Shown here piece by piece: positions 1-13,272 of a DNA stretch of 64,000 nucleotides. The DNA comes from Lingula anatina (Eukaryota > Brachiopoda > Lingulata > Lingulida > Lingulidae). How positions within the stretch are numbered: position 1 is the stretch's first letter; each line of letters starts with the position of its first letter. The position numbers and the translations under genes were made by a program. The notes under the pieces are model-generated. The model was not told the origin of the DNA and searched no databases. It saw nothing but the letters and a program-made list of their open reading frames with translations. The DNA is taken from the NCBI RefSeq assembly GCF_001039355.2, contig NW_019775686.1, positions 151,407-215,406 of the forward strand, given 5' to 3'.

Positions 1-1
1 T

Positions 2-3000
2 TCCCCAGTGTCGAGTTCTGGTGATAGTTCTTCCAGTGTCACTGCTTCAGTGTCCCAAACGACAGACACTTCACCAGACCACCAATTAAATCTTTCTTCA
101 ACAACTATAGCTACTGTAGAAACAACAATATCATCATCACCACCAATATTTGTTTTTAGTTGTGAAGGGAAACGAAATGACTTCCATCCAGACCCTTTCA
201 ACTGTTCCATTTTCTATTATTGCTTGAGAGGTTCTATACTAGGCAAATATAAATGCATTGATAACAAGAAATATTATGATGAGGAATATAAGAGTTGTAG
301 AACCTTTTGGGATGTATATCCGCAGTGCCATTATAATGGTTCAAGAGTCCAGCTTACAACAACAACAGCCCCAATAACCACTACAAAAGAAATACCTGAT
401 AGAACTTCCTACCCTTTCATGGTCAGCACTTCCACATCTCAGGCTAGTATCATATCCGAAACTTCTGAAATCTATGTTCCCGACTCTACAACAGTCGCAT
501 CTATTGAAACATCCCTTAGTACCCCAGGACCTCCAACAAGTGAGGCTGCTTTGACATCTCAAACTACTGAAATGTATGTCCCTGATTCTAGAACAGTTGC
601 ATCTGTTGAAACATCTCTTAGTACCCCAGGATCTTCCACAAGTGAGGATGCTTTGACATCTCAAACTACTGAAATGTATGTCCCCGATTCTACAACAGTT
701 GCATCTGTTAAAACATCTTTTAGTGCCACAGGATCTTCAACAAGTGAGGATGCTTTGACATCTCAAACTACTGAAATGTATGCTTCCAACTCGCCAACAA
801 TTCCTACAGATACTAGTACTAGACCCAATATTTCTACCATACCATCTGTTGAAACATCTTCTAGTGCCCCACTGTCAAGTTCTGCTGATAGTTCTTTCAG
901 TATGAGTGCCTCAGTGTCCCAAATAACAGACACTACAACATACCACCAACTTAATGTTTCTTCAACAACTATAGCTACTGTAGAAACAACAATATCATCA
1001 TCACCACCAATATTTGTTTTTAGTTGTGAAGGGAAACGAAATGACTTCCATCCAGACCCTTATAACTGTTCCGTTTACTATTATTGCTTGAGAGGTTCTA
1101 TACTAGACAAACATGAATGCTTTGATAACAAGAAATATTATGATGAGGAATATAAGAGTTGTAGAACCTTTTGGGATGTATATCCGCAGTGTCATTATAA
1201 TGGTTCAAGAGTCCAGCTTACAACAACAGCCCCAATAACCACTACAAAAGAAATACCTGATAGAACTTCCTACCCTTTTATGGTCAGCACTTCCACATCT
1301 CAGGTTAGTATCATATCCCCAACTACTGAAATCTATGTTCCCGAATCTACAACAGTTGCATCTATTGAAACATCCCTTAGTACCCCAGGACCTCCAACAA
1401 GTGAGGCTGCTTTGACATCTCAAACTACTGAAATGTATGTCCCCGATTCTACAACAGGTGCATCTGTTGAAACATCTTCTAGTGCCACAGGAGCTTCAAC
1501 AAGTGAGGATGCTTTGACATCTCAAACTACTGAAATGTATGCTTCCAACTCGTCAACAATTCCTACGGATACTAGTACTAGACCCAATATTTCTACCATA
1601 CCATCTGTTGAAACATCTTTTAGTGCCCCACTGTCAAGTTCTGCTGATAGTTCTTTCAGTATGAGTGCTTCAGTGTCCCAAATAACAGACACTACAACAT
1701 ACCACCAACTAAATGTTTCTTCAACAACTACAGCTACTGTAGAAACAACAATATTTGTTTTTAGTTGTGAAGGGAAACGAAATGACTTCCATCCAGACCC
1801 TTATAACTGTTCCGTTTACTATTATTGCTTGAGAGGTTCTATACTAGACAAACATGAATGCTTTGATAACAAGAAATATTATGATGAGGAATATAAGAGT
1901 TGTAGAACCTTTTGGGATGTATATCCCCAGTGTCATTATAATGGATCAAGAGTCCAGCTTACAACAACAGCACCAATAGCCACTACACCAGAAATGACTG
2001 GTAGAACCTCCAACTCTTACATGGTCAATACCACTGCAAATGAGACTGGCTCATCTCTCTTTAGCTTGACTCCCTCTCTCCTACCTGCTTCGACAGCACT
2101 ATCAAATACAACTTATCCTGCACAGTCCACTTTACTGTCTACTTTATATCCTCATTTTCAAAACCAAACTATAAGTAATACCCAAGCCTCCCGTGAAACT
2201 CCAGAGACAAACCCTGCTTCTGAAGGGACCACACCACTCCCTAGGCTTCAAAATCAAACTGATAGCATAATCCAATTCTCTGGAGAAACTTCCAGCTCAT
2301 CCCGCAGTGTGAAATCCACTTTGTTCCCTCAGCTTGGAAATGAAACTCTAAGTTACAGCCAAACTACCACGCCATTCCTTCCCAATGCTTCTATAACCTA
2401 TCCCTTGCTTACTAATGTTTCAGCAACACCAAGACCAACCACTTCTCGAACCACAAAGCCCACAGTGACCACCGGCAGTGCCGTTGTAACCCCTAGTATT
2501 CCAGTCATTGGAAATAGCACAGTAAATATCAAGACTGGCATTGCGCTACCATGGGATGACCTTTATTACCAAGAGTCTCGCCCCAAGACAGCAAGTGTCA
2601 TAGAAGAGATTCATGATTCAGTAAGTTTTTGGATAATACTTGTTTCCAGATTATTATTTAACCTTCAAATCCACTGTCTTTTCTTCTAATAACATAGAGA
2701 TGCCTGATACCACATATTTTATTATGTCACTACTTATGTTCTATATCATTTTAAATAAAGTTAAAACTTTATCGATGCTTTCTTCTTTGTAGTTGATGAA
2801 GATCTATGAAGATCTCCCAGGACTAAGCAGGTTGAATGTTAAGGATCTCCAGTAAGTGGCTAGTCTCTTTATCTCAGTTAAACTTGAGCAAACAAGAAGA
2901 CATAGCCTTGTATGACTACTGGTCAAATCATGAGAACTGCTTGACCTACTGATTCCCCAATCTTGTCATGGATTGGACATAAAAATAAGGCACCATGATT

Positions 3001-3045
3001 AGACCCATTAACTCAAATTCTCTATCTGAAATACACATAACTTTC

Positions 3046-3108
<63 letters not shown>

Positions 3109-6100
3109 TTGTATTTGTAATAACTGTACAACTGTGCATTTTTAGACGCATGGGTAAGATGACTCAGATCTGCTATGACTTGGAGCTGGCCAATGTTCCA
3201 ATGGATCAGGAGGCCGAGGTGGTGGCTGTATTGGAAGACAAAATAAAGAAAAATGCAGGAATGATGCCCTTTGCCAATGCAGAACTGAAGGTGGAAGGAC
3301 CTACATATGTTCACACTGGGAACTGTCAAGCTGTTCAGGCTCAACGTAAGAAACACTGTGTGCCCCTAAACTAATGATTACCTACATTAACTGTTGCATG
3401 TTATTTTGGCTACAAAACAATTTTTGGATAAGAAGTTAAACTTTTTAATTTGAATCTTTAACACAAAACTTAAAGATTCCATTTACTTTATGTTATGGAA
3501 AATCACTTTGAATATTAATCAATATTTGCTTCTTAATTGTTTTTACCTGACTCTTCTAACCATTCAAATAATTTGGAATAAGAACATTATTGAGATGAAT
3601 GATTTATATGTTTGCTTCTTTTTTTCTCATCACTCACACATTCCCAGAATATTGTGTTGTATTGTATTGTATTGTATTGTATTGTATTGTATTATTGCAG
3701 AGGTGGTGAACTGTGACTGGTTTGACTTGAACAATGTCTGTATCAATGGACTATGTGAGGTGGAGAACCAGAGACCAACTTGCCTGTAAGTACAATAATA
3801 TTTTGCAAGTAATTTGTGAGCTGATGGACAAATTTTGCTACTTTGTGTCATGTTATAAAAATATAAAAGGCTATCAATGGGCATTTGCTCCGTCAGAAGT
3901 GCTTGGATGCAAGTAGTGATGTAGGTCCTTTACTATTTGCTCCATCTTCAGCTGCAATAACTGCCTTTTTCTTTGCTATTATCAATAGTCAAATAAGAAA
4001 TAAGAAAATGCCTGGTCACCATAGTCCACAATTCACATTTAAAAAAATGCAATACCATCATATTGATTGAACCAATATTATTCAAACTGTGAATATATCT
4101 CATAAAATCAACACCTTTTTCAGATGTCAAGAAGGATACGCAGGACCAAGATGCCAGCTGAGAACAGAGAGTCCTCTGGCCCAGCAACAGGAGGACAAGT
4201 CCACCCTGATTGCAGCTGGGGTTGTGGCTGGAATTGTCTTCCTGGTCCTTGTGGTCCTGATCACATGGGTGGTTGTGGTTAAAATGAAGAGAAGAAGGGA
4301 ACTCATGTAAGCATATTAGCCAATGGCATTTTTGGATAAGTATGGACTGTATGTCCAATGGGTACCTATTTGGGACATATCTGGCAATAAAAATCTATGG
4401 TTTATTCAGATGGATGGCAAAGTCTCCTACAGAATTCAATTATTCTATTGCTTTACAACTGTAAGAACTATGACTGTGAGCAGAGGGCTGGTGTTTGTGA
4501 AGGCTAAATGCTACTGCTTTATCCCAAGACCCTGCCTATTTTAGTTTCATGCTACTAAAGCAAAGTTTTGTGGAAATACACAACTAATCTTATTGAAACT
4601 ACCAAAGTTCACCTGTTTGCTTTATTTGCTAGTATACCAGGTATGGATGAAAATGTCTCAATCCTTAAAACCCATAAGGAGCTTATTATTTTATTGTTAT
4701 AACATCATGTGTTTATGGTAAAGACTTGAAAATTCCATAACTTAAAAATTAAATAATATCTTTAAATGTCTGAATCTGACTTGTCTAAATTGTCAAGTGG
4801 CCCATTTTCAAGTTTGATAAAATTTTCAAAATGAAAATAATTACTTTGTCAGAGAATCTCTTCTGACAAAATTTTCAAGACTGACTAAATGTTCAGGTTT
4901 TTACCATACCTCTCCTGTGCCATAATTCTACCCCAGTACCATTACCTTGACCTTTTTGCTTCATTCAGGTACCGCTCCCAATCTGACAAGCTGCAAGAAA
5001 TGAGGTAAGTTTCTCCATCATTTGGCTTGCGCTTTAAAACACTGATATTGACCTCGCCACACTTTCAGCTTACAATGATTTTATTAGTTGCCACTAGGCA
5101 GTGTGCCTCCATTTTCCCTTTACACTGTAATCCTCATATTCCACAGGTCATTTATATGAGGCTACATGAAACTCTGCAGTTAATCGTTCTTTTTTTTTTT
5201 TTTTACATCCCTCTCAATACTTCTTAACACCCAATACTACACACAATGCATCAATCATTTTTCATTTCCTTCTTAAGTCAAAATATGATATGAATACTTC
5301 CTCTCTGAATTTCTGTTTTTTTTTTTCAGCCACATTTAAAACAGACTCATAACTAACATTTAAATTGTAAGTACTTTACACAAGTCTGCATTTTGTTTCA
5401 GTCTGGAGAATGGTGGCACCAATGGCAGTGCAATTGGAGCAATGAGCAGTTCCTATCTACCCAGATATGCCAGAGCAGGTAAGTCCATTTGATAAAAATT
5501 ATTATTATTAAAATTATTCTATGCTCAGAAAGTTATTATGATATGTGAATGTTGCACCTGGTGTGAAATGCAATCTGATTCAAGAGGCTTTCCGTTCACC
5601 TTACAGGTGCTCCTAGTTCTGTGGGAGGTTCCCACTACCCCAGAGAGGGGTCGATATACGGCACCAATGGCAGGCCACCAATGGATGATGACGTGAGTGC
5701 ATAATGCTCTTCTCTTCTCAAATAAAAAAATTAAAGTATAATTTTATGATGTAAACCAAATCTGTGCTGAAGTGACTTCCAGAAAAGCAACACACAATTA
5801 TTCTTACATGTGCCTGTAAAATGAAGGAATTGGTCTAATAACATAATCAATTAACATTAAGCATTTTGTTTTAGATAATTTCACATTTCAAATTCTTCTT
5901 TTTCTATTCTTCAGGGATTTGACCACATAGGTTATGCAACTGCTCATTCAGTAAGTTAAACTTTATCTTTCTTAATGCTTTTATGTTCATTATCAATGAA
6001 CTTTTGCAAGAACCCTGTAAAAGTCAGTCTTCCAAAGAAAATAAATAAACTTAAGTAGATCTGGGGTCATGGCACAGTGGACAGTTTCTAATCCTTTTCT

Positions 6101-6296
6101 TCAAATCATAAATCTGCCAGTGTCATAAAATATGCCTGTCTTTCTTAGTGTTTCTTAATTCTGCCCTGAATTCTTTCAGATAAACTATCCCAGAGACATT
6201 TACGGTGGCTCTGCCAGGGAACCCATCTATGGAGGTTCTGGAAGGGACATGTATGGTGGTTCTGCACGAGATATATATGGTGGTTCCGTCAGATAA
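2..6296 (+). CDS. Transmembrane mucin with chitin-binding type-2 modules, EGF domain and YGGS-repeat tail (5' partial)
   Basis: I place ten exons: 2-2620, 2793-2851, 3146-3345, 3701-3785, 4124-4306, 4969-5004, 5402-5478, 5607-5692, 5915-5950 and 6180-6296. All junctions are GT-AG, phases agree, and the 1165 codons run to a TAA; the start lies left of the window. The long first exon alternates Ser/Thr/Pro-rich mucin stretches with three peritrophin-A domains, each with six cysteines (nt 161-328, 1025-1192, 1766-1933). A juxtamembrane region (exons 2-3) may be SEA-like but shows no clear cleavage motif. Exons 4-5 form an EGF domain ending CLCQEGYAGPRC. A membrane span of about 25 residues follows, with KMKRRR as stop-transfer. 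The cytoplasmic tail is Gly/Ser/Tyr-rich and ends in four YGGS repeats. Known: type-2 modules bind chitin and mucin-EGF-TM proteins coat apical surfaces. Inferred: it ties a chitinous coat, cuticle or shell layer to epithelial cells. Poly(A)-like AATAAA motifs follow near 6.5 kb. Confidence 0.85.
161..1933 (+). repeat. In-frame tandem repeat: three chitin-binding modules plus 102-bp Ser/Thr sub-repeats
   Basis: The first cysteine codons of the three modules are at 161, 1025 and 1766, giving periods of 864 and 741 bp. The modules are nearly identical at nucleotide level. The 123-bp difference is explained by loss of one 102-bp (34-residue) Ser/Thr unit built around TSQTTEMYVPDS and one 21-bp piece encoding ISSSPPI. 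Copies of the 34-residue unit start near 551, 653 and 755 in the first spacer. All length changes are multiples of three. Confidence 0.9.
3050..3105. repeat. (TA)n microsatellite
   Basis: About 27 TA units in the second visible intron of the mucin gene, 40 bp before the acceptor of the 3146 exon. Likely to vary in length between individuals. Confidence 0.95.
3653..3693. repeat. (TTGTA)n pentanucleotide repeat
   Basis: About eight TTGTA units run up to the TTATTGCAG acceptor of the EGF exon at 3701, so the repeat supplies most of the pyrimidine-poor 3' splice region of that intron. Confidence 0.9.
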
Positions 6297-8490
6297 CCCT
6301 GACCAGCTAATCCTCATTTTAGGAAGACTAAATGACTGCTTAAAAGATCTTTACAGTATGAAGACTCATGGAAAAAATACTGAAATCAGAAAATGACATG
6401 ATCTTATTTGCAAATATGCATAACTGATAAAAAGTGTCTGCATTCAAACACATTGTAAAGACAGTTCCAATAACTGCAATGAAATTCCTATTTCAAGAAG
6501 AAAAATATATAAATAAAATATAATAAATATATACACACAGAAAATATCGCTTCAAACCATCAAGGGTGGTTTCATCAGTTCCTTATCTTCAGGATGGCTA
6601 AATAACTAGTGAAGCCTAGACTGAAATTTTAACGTCATTAATGGCTGAAATTGCATGAACTGATGACAAAGTCGCTCTAAAGGTAACAATATGACCTCAT
6701 ATTTATGATCTTCTAAAGATATTATAGGTCATAAATGCTATCTTCATGATAAGCGGGCACATATAGGATCATGTTCATTCAAGATTATAGATTATAGCAT
6801 AAGACTATAGATTTTGATGTCAATTTGGCCTGTTACTATAATGTTTATCAGTCAGATATATTGTTTAAAATTACACAATATTATTATTATTATTATAGCA
6901 TGAACTGATATTACCGCTATTTGAAATATCCCATGGTTGTTATCATTTGCATTTAAACATTTATGTACATTATTTTGTAAATACATCGAGATATAATTGA
7001 ACTTATCATGACTGTTAACATAATTGTGCTTCAAGGTTTAGTATTCCTTGAAATAGAGTAGAATGAAAAAGTATAACTTTTTACAGCTGTAACTTTTTCC
7101 ATCTTAAGAAGCAAAATGCGCCCCACCCAACATTATCGTACTATATTTGCAACAATGGCATTGCATTCATTTCACTGTAAAAATTCCAGTTTAAGTGACT
7201 TGTAACCTTATAGAATAGTTTATACGACATTGCCAAGATCATATAATGATGAGAGACAACCAGGATTAAACTAGAGGCATTATGTACCAGTGACAAAAAT
7301 TTTGTAAATGCTTTTAATTATAGTCTACGCATTGGACTTTGGAACTTTTTAAGCATCTTGATAAGAAATAAATATTTGTTTTATAGAATTGCTTTAAATA
7401 TTTATTAACACACCACCCAATCCCATGTGTCTTCCCATACCAAAAATGCGAATGTTATAATAGAAACTTTTAGGTCCTTAGGCTTGCATGCCAGCAAGAA
7501 ATAAGTAAGAAAGAGAAAACGTATGCACTTTTGGCTCCCTTTCATGGCATCTCAGCACTTAAAGAAATAATCACCTTCTTGCCTCCTGGCTCAAAAGTAT
7601 TTTAATCAATTTAACTAATGGATGATTCTGATAAACAAGGCTGTACCTGTAGCTTACAGCCTCCATTTTTGTTTGGCATACACATTCATGGTGAAATTAA
7701 CAAACAAAGTGTTACATAGCAAAAATGGTTTTATTTACATATCACAAAAAAAGTCACAATTAAATTCAAAAGTAACTCAAATATACATACTTCTTATTTA
7801 GAAAAATAAAGATTCTTTGTTTTCAGTCTATGAGTAAAAATGACAAAATTTCCAGCAGCAAAGCCAAGGTCAGTCTACAAAGTACTTCTCAATTTTTCAA
7901 ATTTAAATCACTTTTTTATATGATGAAAAATGATAAAGCTTTCAGTAATGAAGTGACCAGTCCTGTATACTGGACAGACTGAAAACGACTCCTATTAACA
8001 TGATTCGACATTATATACATATACATAATTGCCAGTAAGTCAGAAGATCATTTAATCTAATCAAGATCAATAAATAAGGAAGAGGTGCAATCATTTCTCA
8101 TTTTCGCTCTCTTTTTTGGGGAGGGACATCCAATTACAAAAAAAAAATTACGAAGAGAAAAAGACCACTGCGAGGACAATGTTAGGAATGGCCCTTACCA
8201 TTGTAGACGACCTTATGTCATCATAGTAACCATAAAATAACAAAATTAGTCATCACATACAACTTTATATTAACCGTATGGCAGCAGGTTATATGCCACA
8301 GTTTGCCAAGTTTTCTTAGCTAGCACATTTGTGTTAGCGTGGTGAAAATATCCCTTTATCACCTCACATTCGTGTTCTAATATTCACCATACCTCAACCC
8401 GAGGTCCTATGGCAGATGTACCAATTCCCAAAAGAATTAAAGTATTTCTCCCTCTTCATGTTTAGAAACACCACACAAATACTGTGTACT
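6297..8490. other. Mucin 3' UTR and convergent intergenic stretch
   Basis: No coding potential seen. AT-rich, with several AATAAA motifs (about 6510-6530 and about 7367) that could end the mucin transcript, and TTTATT motifs around 7.7-7.8 kb that could serve CENPL on the other strand. The two genes converge here. Confidence 0.6.
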
Positions 8491-8780
8491 CATACAGATC
8501 ATCTGAGGTCCAACAGTTCTGATATTCACTGTACCTCGCCCTGATGTCAATTTCCAACTGAATGGAATCATTTTTAGATTTTTGTGTTCAAGAACATCAT
8601 ACAAACACAAGTACTGTGCACTCATACAGATCATGTGAGTTCCAACTGTTCTGATATTCACTGTACCTCGCCCTGATGTCAATTCCAAAATGAATTGAAT
8701 CATTTTTAGATTTTTATGTTCAAGGACATCACACAAGCGCTAGTACTGTGCACTCATACAGATCACCTGAGGTCCAATTG
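8491..8780 (-). repeat. 132-bp tandem repeat copying the 3' end of CENPL
   Basis: The string CATACAGATCA starts at 8491 and 8755, with the variant CATACAGATCATG at 8623, so the period is exactly 132 bp. The unit nearest the gene overlaps the last codons and stop of CENPL. The other copies are diverged and lie downstream of the stop, inside the expected 3' UTR. Two out-of-frame copies give a spurious 99-residue open frame on the minus strand. Confidence 0.8.
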
Positions 8781-11700
8781 TTCTGTTGCCAGCTGGGTAA
8801 AATGGGACAACATTCTCAGCACATGATCATTTTGAAATAACTGAAAGTAAACACCAGGAAATAAAATGAATAACACGATTTGATCCATGACAAGAAGAAC
8901 ACCAACACAATCAGACATTTTGATCTTTTATGAATAAAGGCAAAATGATTAAATTAAAAAGTTTTTTTAGGGTTTTTATCTCACCTTAATGCTGCTCAGA
9001 AAATACAGAAATCTCTTAAATTAATGAATACTACTTTCAAAGTTATGTAACAGATGAAACCTATCTAAATCTTATCTAAATTTTAATACGTGAGATTTCT
9101 AAAACAGTATAACCTTATTACCTTCACCTTCCCGTCCATGGACACCAGACCTATGCCAGTACCAGCCCTACTGAGGTGCATGTGCTATAAAATATAATAA
9201 TTATTCCATTATGACATTTTTTTAATCTGAGAAAAGGAAAATACACATTTCATTGTGATCAATTAACTTTTCCTTGATAAAGAAATAAGATTTCTGAACA
9301 GAAAATGGGATCACTTTATACTATTTTCTTTTGTTTATTTAAAACATGTTGGTTGATCATAAATAACAGCTCAACAAAAATCTTAGCCAAAGAAATAAAA
9401 TGCATCATATGTTACAGAAAAAATAATTTCTTTAAATTAATTTTGTGGTGTGTCTAAAAGCTTGGCTTCGTCTTCACTATCAAAAAATATTTTCATTTGA
9501 ATACTTCTTAGCTTTGGCTGGGAAAAATATGATTTCTACCTCTGTACATACTTACCCCAAGAAAAATATTGAAGTGTGCATAAAAATGTGATTCAAGAGC
9601 TTTGGTGAAGACCTCCACTTCCTCCACTGTGAACTCGTCTCTCTCCTCTGTGTGCACACTGGGTGAAAAATAACAGACATAAAGATATTATTTTCACCAA
9701 TAACTGACAGCTTCATGAAGATAATGATTTCCACAATCTGTGCTTAGAGAACTCACTACAGTAACTGTAATGTTCAGTACAACTCTGTGTCAATTACTTT
9801 CTTAACCCTAATTTCTACCATTCCCACACAACTTCTATAGAAAAACAAACACAGTCCTTACCTATCCCAGAGTGCCTTACAATCCCCAGCATTAATTGTG
9901 TAGGTTATGGATGACAACCCCTCCACCTGTGGCACTCTGTATAGCAACTCTACTGGCTTGTGGCCGATGTCTGAAGAAAAAATATTAACACAAATTTTAC
10001 AGAAATCCTGAAAACACAAGCACCAAAGGTACACAGCTCTGTATGGCGGGGGGGGGGGGGCATATATGGGGGGAGTGGAGGCCTAATACAACACAAAAAC
10101 ATATAGCAGTTCTTCAGAAGACTTATGATAAGGTTTCAGTTATCTTAACAAGCATTCTGCTCAAAGTCTGACATAAAGTTACACTGCAACTATCCAAAAC
10201 GTATTGAGGAATATTGCTGACTAACAATGTTCCCTATTCAATCTCAATAATTCCTAAGTCTATACTTGTGGGGAAAAAAAAAAGATAGCTCTAGTAATTT
10301 CATAGAATCATTGGGGGCATTCTTGGAAATAAATCATACCTGTCTCCACCCCTGCCCACATGGCAACCATCCAGGACAGGTCAGTGGACGTGAACTCCAT
10401 TGGGGTGATGTGGCAGTCAAAGTTACTCTGGAGAGTAAAAATGCAAAATACACTAAAAATTATATTGGGTTTTTTATCATTTAAGCCAAGTAATCGATTT
10501 TTCAGCATATCTTTGATAAAACAAAGATGTATTATCAGTAAACATATTTATCAGTCACAGAAAATTTTCTACTGCATTTGTATAAATGTCAGTATATTGG
10601 TAAAAGAGTAGTATAAATACACATTTGTACAAAAATTAGCCCCATATGATTTTTACATAGTCAAATACTTTTTCTATCAAAAACAATCTTACTGCACTCA
10701 TTGGGAAGCAAAAATTGTATTGTATGTTCTTATATTTAAGCATCTGCCTGTTTTAAGGCAATCCTCCATTCCACTCCCTAGGAAAATGTGTCAAACCTAG
10801 CAAATTTTCTGCTGAACTGAGTTAACTTAACATTAACAGATGCTACATCAAATTAAAAGCTAAACATTCTAAACAACATTTAATTCTCAGCCAGAACTTA
10901 TTAAACTCCAGCCAGATTTGCAAGCATTTCAGTGATCATTCTTGTTTTTAAATGTAACCCAACCATAGCAATCTCCTTCAAGCCAATCCAACTATTACCT
11001 GCAACCAGCTCTGGACACTGCTGGTTATGCCCACTGGACCCTTGACCATCATCAGTGGTAGCCATGTGAAGGAGGATGGGAGCCTCCTCTGGATATCTTC
11101 ATTCACACCCGCTCCAAACAACACAGCAGTGACAGCCACTTTGGCTTCCCCTTGTCCTGAAGAGAAAACAATACTACATCCAGTAATGACTTTAACGAAG
11201 AGCATCCATTACATCCAACTGAGTGAACAGTTCACTTGCCAAAGCTAACGCAATGTGATGAATATTTTCAACAATCCACTTTTCACAGCTATCACAATAT
11301 AGTGAATTCTGTAGTATTTTTGTGTGTGACAGCATCTGAATCGACTCAACTACTACATGAAAGCAACTTTGGATGGTGTTTATGAAAAATATTGAAATTC
11401 TCACCTGTGCTTGGTTTAGATTTCACTAGAATTTGTATGGCCTCTGAGTCACCTACAGAACAACAAACGTCCATTTAAATGTAAGGACAATATGTGACTG
11501 AACCCCACATTTATGCAATTAAACAGAAATGTCATTTTCTAACAGTAACATGTTTTCAAGCTTTATATAAGCATGTACACCCTTGAGCACATTCTTATGT
11601 AAAAGTTAGATTTTTTTGCATAAAATGCCTTGAACTTATAAATCTTACATACCAATCAGTTTCAAATATCAAAAATTTATTTTTCTTTTAATAAAACAGA

Positions 11701-13272
11701 TTGCAAGCTTTTTTATCTGCAACAGTTAAAAGACTTCTAGAAAATCAAACAAAAGCTAAATAAGCTGACTGCACTTATCCTGCAAATTGTAGACCTACTT
11801 TCATTTGTTCTCAGTCCTCTATATACACTTATCACAGCCTTCCCCGCCACCTCTCCCTCACTGACCACTGCCCCTTTCAGAGATTCCTGGTGAGACAAAA
11901 TATATAAAAATCTCAATTATCTTAAAACACATTTTAAACTTTTTAACCATAAAGCTATATCTAACCATATTGTTAATAAGCCCAGAGAACTTTGTCTGGT
12001 AACATTAACATTAACCTAAATTTTGGAGTTCATAGACTCTGAGGTCACATAAAAACCACAGAGTTCAACAATCCTGCACAAAAAATTAATAAATAATAAA
12101 AATAAAAAATAATAAAATAAAAGCTCATATCTGATAAATGTAAAAGAAAACATTTAATTATAAATTTATTTTTCCATCAGCACTTACAGCCTCCACAAAT
12201 GCAGACAGCACTGCAGAATGCCTCCTCAAAGTTCTGTTATCATAACTGAAGTTGTACATGGGGGTCATCTTGTACAGGCGCCAAGTCTTCTTCAGAAGGC
12301 CTGAAAACAAATAAATTGATGAGATCACTGTCACAGTGAGAAAAGGGATCATATTTTACACTAAGTAACATCTTATAAGTATGTACTCCTTGAATAAACC
12401 AGTGCAACTTACTGATGTAAATTTATCTAAGTAGTGTACATAATCTAACAAATTATAGAATAACAGGTCTAAACATTTCCACTTCATATTTAATCTTTGC
12501 TGATGCACATGCATTAAGGTATTTACAGCTCTTTGTGATCACAAAAGACTGATTCAGAACAAGTTGATCCTCCAACAAACAGTTCCGCATATCAAATATG
12601 GCCAACCCACTGGAAAGCTTGCTATATAATCCCCTCATAATAGACACTGAATAGATTCCAGTAAGCTTTCAAGTAGGTCAGCTATACTTGATCTGTGGAT
12701 CTGTTTGTCTGCAGATCAACTTCAGTTGGAATTGCTTTAAAAATATGCACAAAAAGGTCTATGTACATTTTTTTTATAGTGTAAAAAACAGATAACTGAC
12801 AAATGTACATTATAAATCTAGACTGAGCAGAAAATGGAAACTAACCTTCAAAATCTGGAGGTTCTTCTTGATCATCTTGTGGCTTTACACCTAAAAAATA
12901 AATTGAAACAGTTTGGCAACTTCTGCTGTCGTCACAGTGGATGCCAATCTCAACTGTATGGAATCTGAAGGCATCAAGATAAACATGCCAGACATAACAG
13001 GCATTCAGAACAAAGACTGCTATAAATTTATATTAAAATAATAAACTAACATTGGTAAGAAGAAGGATCAGGATTTTTGTTGAATTGTGTGTTGAATCTC
13101 CCCACTTACCCGCTAACCTTCTCGATGTAGCAGACTTCATATAAGGGGTATGTTTCCTTCTTGAGCGTACGCTGTGCCCTGCTAGTGACCCCCCTGTTCT
13201 AGATCCCCTGCCTGAGGTTATGATCTGGGACTGTGGGGTGACACCTGGGGTGTCACTTGCAGTGGAACTCAT
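8763..13272 (-). CDS. CENPL: Centromere protein L
   Basis: Constitutive centromere network subunit that pairs with CENP-N at CENP-A chromatin. Eleven coding exons, 5' to 3': 13272-13110, 12890-12846, 12300-12188, 11886-11799, 11452-11405, 11156-10999, 10427-10340, 9970-9862, 9658-9556, 9184-9122, 8840-8763. Phases agree throughout and give 351 aa; human CENP-L is 344 aa. Family landmarks appear in order: a disordered basic N-terminus; KKTWRLYKMTPMYNFSY (human-like W-LY-TP-Y-FSY core); FDCHITPMEF followed by LSWMVAMW; CKALWDRVH-like spacing; SHFYAHFNIFL; SMDGKVK; and a C-terminal helix ending QLATEQLDLR. The start MSSTASDT is the first ATG in frame in its exon; the open frame continues up to the acceptor at 13305, so a 5' non-coding or short coding exon near 14.1 kb is likely. 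No key motif is missing. Confidence 0.93.

Noticed and set aside
341-1423. Antisense Cys/Arg-rich frames over the mucin repeats
   Set aside because: They are the reverse reading of low-complexity Ser/Thr codons and repeat with the modules.
8437-8736. 99-residue minus-strand frame with internal repeats
   Set aside because: It is the 132-bp tandem repeat in the CENPL 3' flank, starts on no convincing codon and has no family match.
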